NCBI GenBank assembly: GCA_900318205.1
Contig: ONJS01000014.1
Location: forward strand, 85,664 to 149,663
From: an uncultured Prevotellaceae bacterium
GTDB taxonomy: Bacteria > Bacteroidota > Bacteroidia > Bacteroidales > Muribaculaceae
Length of the DNA stretch: 64,000 bases
Reading direction: 5' to 3'
Below the pieces are notes generated by a model that was not told the origin of the DNA, searched no databases, and saw only the letters and a program-made list of their open reading frames with translations. The translations under genes were made by a program, and so were the position numbers. Shown piece after piece: positions 44,401-53,097 of the stretch (the first letter of the stretch is position 1; each line of letters starts with the position of its first letter).

Positions 44401-47235
44401 ATGAAAATTAACGGGCAGGAAATAGACAGCGTTGAGGTATTGGGCGCGAGGGTCCATAACCTTAAGAACATAGATGTGGAGGTGCCGCATGACCGACTCA
44501 CTGTGATCACTGGATTGAGTGGCAGCGGCAAGTCGTCATTGGCGTTTGACACCATCTTTGCCGAGGGGCAGCGTCGCTACCTCGAGACCTTCTCTTCCTA
44601 TGCCCGCAACATGTTGGGAATCCTCGAACGCCCCAACGTGGATAAGATTTCGGGTCTGTGTCCCGTCATTTCGATAGGGCAGAAGACCGTGAACCGCAAT
44701 CCCCGCAGTACGGTAGGAACAACGACCGAGGTATATGACTACCTGCGTCTGCTCTATGCCCGCGCGGCTGATGCCTATTCCTATCTATCGGGCGAAAAGA
44801 TGGTGAAATACACCATCGACAAGATACTCAACCTCATTCTCGAGCGTTACCAGGGACGCAGAATCTACGTCCTGGCTCCGCTGGTCAAGAACCGCAAGGG
44901 CCATTACAAGGACCTGTTTGAGAACTTGCGCAAGAAGGGGTATATCAACGTGCGTGTTGACGGCACGTTGAGGGAAATCACTTTCGGCATGAAGTTGGAC
45001 CGCTATGTTAACCACACGGTGGAACTGGTAGTCGACCGTCTCAAAGTCGCCGACAAGGATGTGAAACGGCTGGCCGATACTGCCGACCTGGCTTTCAAGC
45101 AGGGTAACGGGCAGTTGATGATTCTGGATGCCGAGAGTGGCGAGGTGGGTTATTACAGCCGTTCGCTCATGGATCCTGCCACAGGCTTGTCTTATCTGGA
45201 GCCAGCGCCTCATAATTTCTCGTTCAATTCGCCATTGGGCGCTTGCCCGCACTGCAAGGGCCTGGGCTATGTCAACCTCATCGACAAGGACAAGATTATG
45301 CCCGATATGTCCCTGAGTATCAGGGGCGGAGGTATTCTGCCGCTGGGAAAATACAAAAATGTGCAGATTTTCTGGCAGATACAGGCGATCTGTGAAAAAT
45401 ACGGATGCACGCTCGACACGCCATTGGGCGAACTGCCCGAGGAGGCCTTGAACGATATCCTCAACGGCACCAACGAGCGGTTGAACCTGCGCACCGAGAC
45501 GCTGTCCACCAGCAACTACTTCCTCACCTTCGACGGACTTGTCAAGTACATCGAGATGCAGCAGGACGATACCGCCACCAGCGCTGCCCAGAAGTGGGCC
45601 GGACAGTTTTTCTCACGGGCCGTATGCCCCGAGTGCGGTGGGGCGCGCCTCAACCGCGAGGCGTTGCATTTCAAGCTTGCCGGCAAGAATATCGCCCAAC
45701 TAGCGGCGTTGGATATCAACGAACTGAAAGATTGGGTTGATGACCTCCACAATCACGTAACGCCAACCCAATGGGAAATCGCTCGCGAAATCGTCAAGGA
45801 AATCAGCTCAAGACTCAGTTTCCTCATTGAGGTGGGCCTGGACTACATGTCGCTGAATCGCAACTCGGCCTCGTTGTCGGGTGGTGAGAGCCAGCGCATC
45901 AGGTTGGCCACCCAGATCGGGTCGCGTCTGGTCAATGTGCTTTACATCCTTGACGAGCCGTCCATCGGTTTGCATCAACGTGACAACCAGCGTCTCCTCG
46001 ATGCGTTGAAGACCCTGCGTGACGACGGCAATACTATCCTCGTGGTCGAGCATGACAAGGAAATGATGCTGCAGGCCGACTATGTCATTGACATCGGTCC
46101 GCTGGCGGGTCGCAAGGGCGGCAGCATCGTGTTTGCCGGCACACCCCAGGAACTGTTGAAGCAGCATACCCTCACCGCCGACTACTTGAACGGAACCCGT
46201 TGCATCGAGGTGCCTGCCAAGCGACGTGAAGGAAACGGCAAGACGTTGCGTCTCACGGGTTGCAGCGGTAATAACCTGAAGAATGTTGCCGTATCGTTCC
46301 CGCTGGGCACTTTCATCTGTGTGACGGGCGTGAGTGGCAGCGGCAAGTCAACGCTTGTCAATGCCACGTTGCAGCCCATCCTGAGTCAGCGGCTCTATCG
46401 TTCCCATACCGCCCCGATGCCATACGAGACCGTCAGCGGTCTGGAATATGTGGACAAGGTGGTGACCGTCGATCAGGCACCGCTGGGTCGCACGCCCCGC
46501 TCCAATGCTGCAACCTATACCGGCGTGTTTACCGACATTCGCAACCTTTTCGTCAATCTGCCGGAATCCAAGATCCGTGCCTATAAGCCTGGCCGGTTCT
46601 CGTTCAATACCAGCGGTGGCCGTTGTGAGAAGTGCAACGGTAACGGTTATAAGGCGGTGGAGATGAATTTCCTCCCCGATGTGCTGGTGCCCTGTGAAGA
46701 ATGTGGAGGCAAACGCTACAACCGTGAGACCCTTGAGGTCAAGTTCAAGGGCAAGTCGATTGCCGACGTGCTCGACATGACCATCAACCAGGCGGTGGAA
46801 TTTTTTGACGCCGTTCCTTCGATTCTGCGCAAAATCAAAGTTCTCCAGGACGTCGGTCTGGGCTATATCAAGTTGGGCCAGCCTTCGAGCACCTTGTCGG
46901 GTGGTGAGTGCCAGCGTGTGAAACTGGCGTGTGAACTTGCCAAGAAGGATACGGGCAAGACGGTCTATATTCTGGACGAGCCGACGACGGGGCTGCACTT
47001 CGAGGACATCAAGGTGCTGCTCGGCGTGCTCAACCGTCTTGTCGAGAAAGGCAACACCGTTATCGTCATTGAGCACAATCTGGATGTCATCAAGTGTGCC
47101 GACTACATTATCGACATGGGACCCGAGGGAGGGCGGGGTGGAGGACAGGTCGTCGCAAGCGGAACTCCCGAGCAGGTGGTACAGTCCGAGCAGTCCATTA
47201 CAGGCCGTTTTCTCAAGCCAGAACTTATACAATAA
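44401..47235 (+). CDS. uvrA: Excinuclease ABC subunit UvrA
   Basis: UvrA is the damage-recognition ATPase of nucleotide excision repair. The 944-residue protein has two ABC modules: Walker A 'GLSGSGKSS' and 'GVSGSGKST', signatures 'LSGGESQRIRLA' and 'LSGGECQRVKLA', and Walker B segments 'YILDEPSIGLH' and 'YILDEPTTGLH'. Zinc fingers are visible as 'CPHC...CPEC' and 'CEKCNGNG...CEECGG'. It is full length. Its ATG sits at the end of an AACTGAAA repeat tract, and a hairpin terminator follows. uvrB and uvrC are not in the window. Confidence 0.98.
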   Translation: MKINGQEIDSVEVLGARVHNLKNIDVEVPHDRLTVITGLSGSGKSSLAFDTIFAEGQRRYLETFSSYARNMLGILERPNVDKISGLCPVISIGQKTVNRNPRSTVGTTTEVYDYLRLLYARAADAYSYLSGEKMVKYTIDKILNLILERYQGRRIYVLAPLVKNRKGHYKDLFENLRKKGYINVRVDGTLREITFGMKLDRYVNHTVELVVDRLKVADKDVKRLADTADLAFKQGNGQLMILDAESGEVGYYSRSLMDPATGLSYLEPAPHNFSFNSPLGACPHCKGLGYVNLIDKDKIMPDMSLSIRGGGILPLGKYKNVQIFWQIQAICEKYGCTLDTPLGELPEEALNDILNGTNERLNLRTETLSTSNYFLTFDGLVKYIEMQQDDTATSAAQKWAGQFFSRAVCPECGGARLNREALHFKLAGKNIAQLAALDINELKDWVDDLHNHVTPTQWEIAREIVKEISSRLSFLIEVGLDYMSLNRNSASLSGGESQRIRLATQIGSRLVNVLYILDEPSIGLHQRDNQRLLDALKTLRDDGNTILVVEHDKEMMLQADYVIDIGPLAGRKGGSIVFAGTPQELLKQHTLTADYLNGTRCIEVPAKRREGNGKTLRLTGCSGNNLKNVAVSFPLGTFICVTGVSGSGKSTLVNATLQPILSQRLYRSHTAPMPYETVSGLEYVDKVVTVDQAPLGRTPRSNAATYTGVFTDIRNLFVNLPESKIRAYKPGRFSFNTSGGRCEKCNGNGYKAVEMNFLPDVLVPCEECGGKRYNRETLEVKFKGKSIADVLDMTINQAVEFFDAVPSILRKIKVLQDVGLGYIKLGQPSSTLSGGECQRVKLACELAKKDTGKTVYILDEPTTGLHFEDIKVLLGVLNRLVEKGNTVIVIEHNLDVIKCADYIIDMGPEGGRGGGQVVASGTPEQVVQSEQSITGRFLKPELIQ

Positions 47236-47260
47236 TTATTCAATTTTTTCTGACTCATAA

Positions 47261-47302
47261 CAGGGGGTGTTACTATGCATAGTGACGCCCCCTGATGTTT
47301 AT
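47261..47302 (+). terminator. Terminator after uvrA
   Basis: CAGGGGGTGTTACTATG pairs with CATAGTGACGCCCCCTG over 17 positions (two G-U pairs); ATGTTTATC follows. Confidence 0.72.
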
Positions 47303-48760
47303 CTCTATCGTGAACCTGTCCTTCCGATTTCAAAATTCACAACAGGCTCGTTATATTTTTCTGGCGATGGAATGTGATACCCTGGGATGCCTTGAGCATA
47401 ATTTCCTCATCATTTTTTTTGCACCAGGATAATCTGTGATCCTGTCATCATCATCGGCTCGTTTTTGATAGAAGAGAACCAGACAGCGTCTTCATCGTGG
47501 AAACGGCAAGAAGAATTTTTCTGAACTTTTTCTAGGCATTTTTCTGGTGAGAGGATGAGTTGGGGAGATCAGGATGACCAGAAATTGCTCCCAGTTTTTT
47601 GCCCTCAGCAGTCCATCTTGGCCTCAATTTTTTGGACGGTGAAGTGGGGCAGAATCGCCGTTTGATAAAAATTGCACAGATTTTGGGTCAGATAATTTGA
47701 CTTTAGGGGCCCAAAAACAGAACCCGAAGCGGATTGCTCCCCCAAAAAAATCAGAAAAAAATCCTGTCAGATTCCGGCAAAAAATACCCCTAACCGCTTG
47801 AAGGGTGGGAGAGAATAGCCAGAAAAGCCCTCAAGTGATTTGGTCATAAAATTGGTCTAAATGTCCGATTTTGCTCATTTCAAGGTCAAAATCGGTCAAA
47901 TCAGGTAAAAATGCCATTTTCCATCAGTTTTCCACTTTTCTGAGGCTGCTTTTTTAGGGGTGTTTTTCTATATTAAAAATGCCGATAAGAGCCGTGAAAT
48001 AAAGGGAGTTGTCAATTAACGGAAACAACTTTAATTCCTTAGAATTTCTCAAAATCCCATTTTTCCACCGAGAGTAGGGTGGGCTGGAAAATTTTGCAAG
48101 GAAATCGAGTTGAGCCTCCAGAAAATCAAAAATGGTATTTTACCAACGCCTTGTTCGGCTTTGAAAACCGTCCCTGGTTTGCGTTTTCAAACATGGGGTA
48201 GGGGACGAAAACTGGGTGTTTGGGTCCTGGATCGGGAGTTTGCGTTTGTGTCATGTGCTTAAAAAATGAGAATTTGCGACCGTAAAGTTTACAAAATCAC
48301 CAAAAATACGCATTAACATTTCTTAAACTATGCTTCAATTAACTGAAAAACAACCAATTACACCAAAAACCTCTAGTTTTACTATATATTATTGGTATAC
48401 AGGAGTAAATCGGTTGTTTTGGTTGATTTAAAGTTTTGTAAAACACTATAAATTAGTCTATTATAAGGTTATATCTAAAGTGTAAATTTAATTAAATTTA
48501 TTTACTTTTGAAATTATATGATAATTGCCAGTTTTTGACAAGTTTAATTGCAAATTTTAAAATTTTCGTTTTTAAATTTGGTCAGTTCAAAAAATCATTT
48601 TAAATTTGCAATCCCAAAATTAAAAATCGCAAACAGCCATTTTTTGAGGTTTTGGGCGATTTCGGGAGGTTTCCCGGGTCGTAGGTTGGGTTCAGAAAAT
48701 TTTCTGACAGTAAATTTGCTAATCTCGCTCACTTGAGCACCATATAAAAATTGTTCTTAA
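47303..48760. other. 1.5-kb AT-rich non-coding region
   Basis: No protein-coding frame of believable composition is seen on either strand. The DNA is full of A and T runs (for example CAATTTTTTGG and CCCCCAAAAAAATCAG) separated by short G/C blocks. Short inverted repeats include TTTGAAAAC/GTTTTCAAA (48160-48168/48183-48191) and an AAACAACC/GGTTGTTT pair around 48345-48420. TTTTCCAC occurs at about 47932 and 48061, but clear DnaA boxes are missing. It ends at an HTH gene. It may be a decayed gene region, an untranslated regulatory region or a structural chromosome site; the sequence does not decide. Confidence 0.6.
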
Positions 48761-49294
48761 ATGGATATCGTATCGAGGTTAAAAATGTTTCTTGAGCAAG
48801 CCGGGATTTCCAATTCCCAGTTTGCGGACACTTGCGATATTCCTCGTCCCACACTCTCGCAGCTTCTCAATGGCCGCAACAAGAAAGTGAGTGATGAGGT
48901 GATCGGAAAGATACATCGTGCCTATCCTTCCCTGAACGTTATGTGGCTCATGTTTGGTGATGGTGAGATGCTGCTTCGTGGTTCAGATCCTATGGGCAAC
49001 TCCGGTGACCTGAACGGTGACGCGCGTCATAATAATAATGAGTCCAGGATTGAGGAGAATGGCCAGCGTGCCATTTCGTTTGACGAGGACGAGCCCATGG
49101 GTTACCGCAGCAATGCTCCCAAAGCCCAACAGCGTACCTCGAACACCGCCTCGATCGAGACCCTGCAGAACATCATGCGCAATGTCGTCGGCCGCACTTC
49201 CAAGCGAGGTGCTGCCGGAGACAGTGAGCGTCGTGTGGTCAATATTTTCGTGTTCTACAACGACGGGCGCTTTGAACAGTTTGAACCAGCGTAA
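48761..49294 (+). CDS. Helix-turn-helix DNA-binding protein
   Basis: A 177-residue protein. Residues 1-65 form a Cro/CI-like helix-turn-helix ('MDIVSRLKMFLEQAGISNSQFADTCDIPRPTLSQLLNGRNKKVSDEVIGKIHRAYPSLNVMWLMFGDG', shown here only by its start and pattern: SNSQFAD then PRPTLSQLLNGR). The middle is polar and flexible. The end 'RRVVNIFVFYNDGRFEQFEP' is a short strand-rich motif common in Bacteroidetes HTH proteins of this size. Targets are unknown. It follows the long non-coding region, which may contain its promoter, though no consensus -7 box is clear. Confidence 0.85.
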   Translation: MDIVSRLKMFLEQAGISNSQFADTCDIPRPTLSQLLNGRNKKVSDEVIGKIHRAYPSLNVMWLMFGDGEMLLRGSDPMGNSGDLNGDARHNNNESRIEENGQRAISFDEDEPMGYRSNAPKAQQRTSNTASIETLQNIMRNVVGRTSKRGAAGDSERRVVNIFVFYNDGRFEQFEPA

Positions 49295-49544
49295 AAAATA
49301 GATTGTATAATAATGTAATAATGTTGATATTTCATTCACTTGGCTTTGCCGGCTGTCACAACACTTAAGACAACGACTTTTGCCGCACATTAATAATAAA
49401 ACAGACAATACCTGAAAAATTCAAACCATTGCTATCGTAATTAGGCGGCCGGCAAGCCTGTGGATGAGCGTTTAGAAAGAAATATAAACAACCATTGATT
49501 TAAGCACTAATAAAGCGAAAAACGAAGACCATTAAGCACAAAGC

Positions 49545-49585
49545 AATCGGTCCAGGGTAGTCCCTAGACCGATTGTGTTTTGTGG
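49545..49585. terminator. Terminator between the HTH gene and the HerA-like gene
   Basis: AATCGGTCCAGGG/CCCTAGACCGATT forms a 13-bp stem with one C-A mismatch and a 4-nt loop, extended by CACAAA/TTTGTG; GTGTTTTG follows. It serves converging genes. Confidence 0.8.
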
Positions 49586-49624
49586 GTGTACCGCGATGTG
49601 TAGCGCCTTGCCTGGGGTGTCAGG

Positions 49625-51208
49625 TTACTTGACTAGGTTGCCCAGGACGTCGCGCAGGATCTGTCGCCCTGCAGCGGTGGTGGCATTCTTGACGGCACGT
49701 CCGGCAGCGTCCTTAACACTGGTATTCTTCTTGCTCTTCTTGCCAGTGATGGTGTCGGAGACAGTCTTTCCCAGGATGGTTGCCAGGGTACCTGTCACAG
49801 CGGTGACCACCGCTTTCCACACCTTGTCCCAGATGGTTTTCTCCTTCTTCTTGGACTTTTCTTCCTTCTCGGCCTCCTTGGCGGCAGCAGCCTCTTCGGC
49901 AGCCTGGGCTTCGGCTTCGGCCTCGCGTGCGAACACCTCGAACACGCTCTCGCGTTCCTGAACCTCCTTATACTTGGCGTTGATGTCACGGTTGGAGTTC
50001 ATGATGTCCAGGCGCTGCCCCTCGGTAATGGCACCGATCTGGCTTAAGGGGAAGAGCACCTTGGCGCGTTGTACGATGCCGGGAGCGCCCTTCTCGTCGA
50101 GGAACGATACGAGGGCCTCGCCCGTCTCCAGCTCCAAGATAGCATCCTCGGTCTTGAATTCGGGATTGGCACGGAAGGTTTCGGCGGCTACCTTGACAGC
50201 CTTCTGGTCACGCGGCGTGTAGGCACGCAGGGCATGCTGTACCCTATTGCCCAACTGTCCGAGGATGACGTCAGGGATGTCGGTGGGCAGCTGTGAAATG
50301 AAGAAGATGCCCACGCCCTTACTGCGGATGAGGCGGATCACCTGTTCAATCTTGTCGGTCAACGCCTTGCTGGTGTCTTCAAACAGCATGTGTGCCTCGT
50401 CAAAGAAGAAGACCAGCTTGGGCTTCTCCAGGTCGCCCACCTCGGGCAGCGTGCTGTAGAGTTCGCTCAGCAGCCACAGCAGGAAGGTAGAATAGAGTTT
50501 GGGTTGCAGCATCAGCTTATCGGCAGCGAGGACGCTCAGGATGCCCTGTCCGTCACGCGTTTCCAGCAGGTCCATGATGTTGAATGACGGGATGCCGAAG
50601 AACTTGTCGGCACCTTGGTTCTCGAGGTGCAACAGGGCGCGCTGGATGGCGCCGATGGTGGCGGGTGCTACATTACCATACTGGGTGGTGTACTCCTTGG
50701 CGTGGCGTGAGAGCCAGTCCAATGCCGAGCGCAGGTCCTTGATGTCGTCGAGCAGGATGCCCTTCTCGTCAAGGATGCGGTACAGGATGTTAAGCACGCC
50801 CGTCTGGGTGTCGTTCAGGCCCAGGATGCGGGCCATCAGGTCGGGACCCATCTCGCCGATAGTGGAGCGCATGGGGATGCCCTGCTCGCCATAGACGTCA
50901 TAGAACCTCACGGGGCAGCCCTCAAAGGTGAGCGCCTCCTGGGTCATGCCGAATTCCGGAATCCTCTTCTCGATAAATCCTGACAACTTGCCGGGCTGGC
51001 TGACGCCCGAGAGGTCACCTTTCATGTCGGCCATGAAGCAAGGCACGCCCGCCTTGCTGAAACTCTCGGCAATCACTTGCAGGGTCACCGTCTTACCTGT
51101 TCCCGTGGCGCCGGCGATGAGACCGTGGCGGTTAGCCATATTGCCCAGGATGCTGATGGGGCCGTTGGGCCCGTGGGCGATGTAGAATCCGTTCTCTTGA
51201 GTGTACAT
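49625..51208 (-). CDS. HerA-like P-loop ATPase (DUF853)
   Basis: A 527-residue FtsK/HerA-superfamily ATPase of the DUF853 type. Walker A is 'AGATGTGKTVTLQV' (residues about 32-45) and Walker B 'KLVFFFDEAHMLFED', with the arginine-rich 'FFISQLPTDIPDVILGQLGNRVQHALRAYTPRDQKAV' typical of the family. The C-terminal 110 residues contain an Ala/Glu/Lys coiled coil ('REAEAEAQAAEEAAAAKEAEKEE') and a basic region. Function is unknown: HerA relatives work on DNA ends, but DUF853 stand-alone proteins have no settled role, and no NurA nuclease gene is nearby. A minus-strand -7 box TAACTTTG (51264-51257) lies before it. Confidence 0.9.
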   Translation of the reverse strand: MYTQENGFYIAHGPNGPISILGNMANRHGLIAGATGTGKTVTLQVIAESFSKAGVPCFMADMKGDLSGVSQPGKLSGFIEKRIPEFGMTQEALTFEGCPVRFYDVYGEQGIPMRSTIGEMGPDLMARILGLNDTQTGVLNILYRILDEKGILLDDIKDLRSALDWLSRHAKEYTTQYGNVAPATIGAIQRALLHLENQGADKFFGIPSFNIMDLLETRDGQGILSVLAADKLMLQPKLYSTFLLWLLSELYSTLPEVGDLEKPKLVFFFDEAHMLFEDTSKALTDKIEQVIRLIRSKGVGIFFISQLPTDIPDVILGQLGNRVQHALRAYTPRDQKAVKVAAETFRANPEFKTEDAILELETGEALVSFLDEKGAPGIVQRAKVLFPLSQIGAITEGQRLDIMNSNRDINAKYKEVQERESVFEVFAREAEAEAQAAEEAAAAKEAEKEEKSKKKEKTIWDKVWKAVVTAVTGTLATILGKTVSDTITGKKSKKNTSVKDAAGRAVKNATTAAGRQILRDVLGNLVK

Positions 51209-51398
51209 AGTTGAGTTATATTTTTGGGTTATTATAATCTGTCATTTAGTTGGTCACAAAGTTAGGCTTTTTTTGGCATAGATGCAAATCAAGTCTGCAA
51301 ATCATTATTTCTTGCGTATCTTTTGGCTGGCTTAGAGGCGTAATATGACCGATTTTTATAGTTGTGGGAGTGAATCGCGGTTTTTTTCTTGATTTTTC

Positions 51399-51430
51399 TT
51401 GGTGCGTATCAAATAGTGGTTATATATTTG
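51399..51430 (+). promoter_or_regulatory. Promoter of the trp leader-trpB2 transcript
   Basis: TTG (51399-51401), a 21-bp spacer and TATATTTG (51423-51430). The transcript would start about 20 nt before the leader-peptide ATG. Confidence 0.78.
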
Positions 51431-51457
51431 CAACATCAACATAAATATGAGACAATA

Positions 51458-51514
51458 ATGGCTATGATTTCAGCATTCTGGTGGTGGCGCAGCTCAAGAT
51501 TGAAAAAGTCGTGA
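51458..51514 (+). CDS. Trp leader peptide (WWW)
   Basis: An 18-codon ORF encoding MAMISAFWWWRSSRLKKS, with three successive Trp codons at residues 8-10 and a TGA stop. It lies between a consensus promoter and a terminator hairpin upstream of trpB2, as in classical ribosome-stalling attenuators. When charged tRNA-Trp is scarce the ribosome would stall on the Trp codons. The resemblance to the Bacteroidetes trp leader class (Bacteroid-trp) is from memory and was not searched. ATG 51464 is a possible second start. Confidence 0.9.
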   Translation: MAMISAFWWWRSSRLKKS

Positions 51515-51596
51515 GTCGCCTGACCGTGTGAAATCATTAAAGATTATAATACAATAAGAGGTCTGTCGTTCTTGCGACGGACCTCTTAAATTTTTA
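51483..51596 (+). promoter_or_regulatory. Trp transcription attenuator with competing stems
   Basis: Region 1 (GGTGGCG, 51483-51489, inside the Trp codons) can pair with region 2 (CGCCTGACC, 51517-51525). Region 2 can instead pair with region 3 (GGTCTGTCG, 51560-51568; seven of nine bases). Region 3 with region 4 forms the terminator AAGAGGTCTGTCG/CGACGGACCTCTT (51556-51587; one T-G pair) followed by TTAAATTTTTA. Stalling at the Trp codons would mask region 1, free region 2 to form the antiterminator and allow trpB2 transcription. Confidence 0.88.
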
Positions 51597-51618
51597 TCAA
51601 TATAAATACATAACAAAA

Positions 51619-52974
51619 ATGAAACAGAAAAGATTTATTCTGCAAGAGAACGAGTTGCCGACAGCATGGTACAACATCCAGGCCGACATGCCCACCAAAC
51701 CCATGCCTCCCATCCACCCTGCCACCAAGCAGCCGCTGGGCGTAGATGACCTGGCGCACATTTTCCCACGTGAATGTTGCGTGCAGGAGTTGGACACCGA
51801 GCACGACTTCATTCCCATCCCCGAGGAGGTGATGGACAAATATAAAGCCTACCGCAGCACTCCCCTGGTGCGTGCTTATGCCCTGGAGGAGGCCCTGCAG
51901 ACACCAGCCCATATCTACTTCAAGAACGAGTCGGTAAACCCTCTGGGCTCCCACAAGATCAATTCTGCCCTCGCCCAGTGCTACTATGCCAAACAGGAAG
52001 GGACGACCAATGTCACCACCGAGACCGGAGCCGGGCAATGGGGCACCGCCCTCGCCTATGCCGCAAGGGTGTTTGGGCTTGAGGCTGCGGTCTATCAAGT
52101 CAAAATCTCCATGCAGCAGAAGCCTTACCGCTCGTCAATCATGCGGACTTTTGGTGCTGCCGTGACGGGTTCGCCGTCCATGTCCACCCGTGCAGGCAAG
52201 GACATCATCACCGTTGACCCTCATCATCCCGGTTCGTTGGGAACAGCCATCTCGGAGGCGGTAGAACTCGCCACGACGACACCTAACTGCAAGTACACCT
52301 TGGGGTCGGTCCTGAACCATGTGGTTCTGCATCAGACCATTATCGGCCTGGAGGCAGAGAAGCAGATGGCGATGGCTGGGGAGTACCCCGACGTGGTCAT
52401 TGCCTGTTTCGGTGGCGGTTCCAACTTCGGTGGTCTTGCCTTCCCCTTCATGCGCCATCATCTGAAGGACGGCAGACGGACCGAGTTCATTGCCGCCGAA
52501 CCCGAGAGTTGCCCCAAGTTGACACGCGGAGAGTTCCGCTACGACTTCGGTGACGAGGCAGGCTATACCCCCCTGCTGCCGATGTTCACGTTGGGTCACA
52601 GTTTCAAGCCAGCCAACATCCACGCTGGCGGTCTGCGGTATCACGGTGCCGGCGTGATCATTTCCCAGTTGCTCAAGGACGGCCTGATGCACGGCGTCGA
52701 TATCCCTCAGTTGGAATCCTTTGATGCCGGTATGCTGTTTGCCCGCACCGAGGGCATCATCCCTGCTCCCGAGTCCAACCATGCCATCGCCGCTGCCATC
52801 CGTGAGGCCCAAAGGTGCAAGCAGACTGGCGAGGAGAAGGTCATCCTGTTCAATCTCTCCGGGCATGGCCTCATCGACATGAGCGCCTATGAACAATACC
52901 TGAACGGTGACTTGGTCAACTATGCGGTCACTGACGATGACATCCAGCGGACGCTCCAGAGCGTTCCCCAATAA
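51619..52974 (+). CDS. trpB2: TrpB-like tryptophan synthase beta chain (TrpB2)
   Basis: A pyridoxal-phosphate enzyme that joins indole and serine to tryptophan. The 451 residues and the sequence are of the TrpB2 type, which is longer than TrpB1 and not built for tight TrpA binding. The PLP lysine lies in 'NPLGSHKINSAL', the catalytic/monovalent-cation region in 'TTETGAGQWGTALAYA', the phosphate loop in 'CFGGGSNFGG', and the C-terminal Ser motif in 'FNLSGHG'. It stands alone, without trpA or other trp genes, suggesting indole salvage. Its expression is probably controlled by the Trp attenuator directly upstream. Confidence 0.93.
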   Translation: MKQKRFILQENELPTAWYNIQADMPTKPMPPIHPATKQPLGVDDLAHIFPRECCVQELDTEHDFIPIPEEVMDKYKAYRSTPLVRAYALEEALQTPAHIYFKNESVNPLGSHKINSALAQCYYAKQEGTTNVTTETGAGQWGTALAYAARVFGLEAAVYQVKISMQQKPYRSSIMRTFGAAVTGSPSMSTRAGKDIITVDPHHPGSLGTAISEAVELATTTPNCKYTLGSVLNHVVLHQTIIGLEAEKQMAMAGEYPDVVIACFGGGSNFGGLAFPFMRHHLKDGRRTEFIAAEPESCPKLTRGEFRYDFGDEAGYTPLLPMFTLGHSFKPANIHAGGLRYHGAGVIISQLLKDGLMHGVDIPQLESFDAGMLFARTEGIIPAPESNHAIAAAIREAQRCKQTGEEKVILFNLSGHGLIDMSAYEQYLNGDLVNYAVTDDDIQRTLQSVPQ

Positions 52975-53000
52975 ATAAGATGATTAAAAGTTAAACAATG

Positions 53001-53036
53001 AAGAAGTCGGGCGGAAGAGTTTTTTCCGCCCTTCTT
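53001..53036 (+). terminator. Hairpin after trpB2
   Basis: GGGCGGAA/TTCCGCCC with outer AAGAA/TTCTT pairing; the T run lies partly inside the loop and the tail is weak, so it may be only a partial terminator. Confidence 0.55.
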
Positions 53037-53060
53037 GCTGCACTTGTGGGTTGGAAATTG

Positions 53061-53068
53061 TACCTTTG
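53061..53068 (+). promoter_or_regulatory. -7 box (TACCTTTG) of the deoxysugar cluster
   Basis: TACCTTTG lies 30 nt before GTG 53098; a possible TTG at 53035-53037 gives a 23-bp spacer. Its position argues against the TTG 53086 start, which would leave almost no leader. Confidence 0.6.
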
Positions 53069-53097
53069 TCGGTTAAACGTAAAATTTGGAAACGACA

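Noticed and set aside
48548-48736. 62-codon ORF in the AT-rich non-coding region
   Set aside because: Phe/Asn/Lys/Ile-biased composition expected from AT-rich DNA; no promoter or homology that I recognise.
47303-48760. Replication origin
   Set aside because: AT-rich and gene-free, with a few TTTTCCAC-like words, but no cluster of proper DnaA boxes and no dnaA or other origin-linked gene; left as unexplained.
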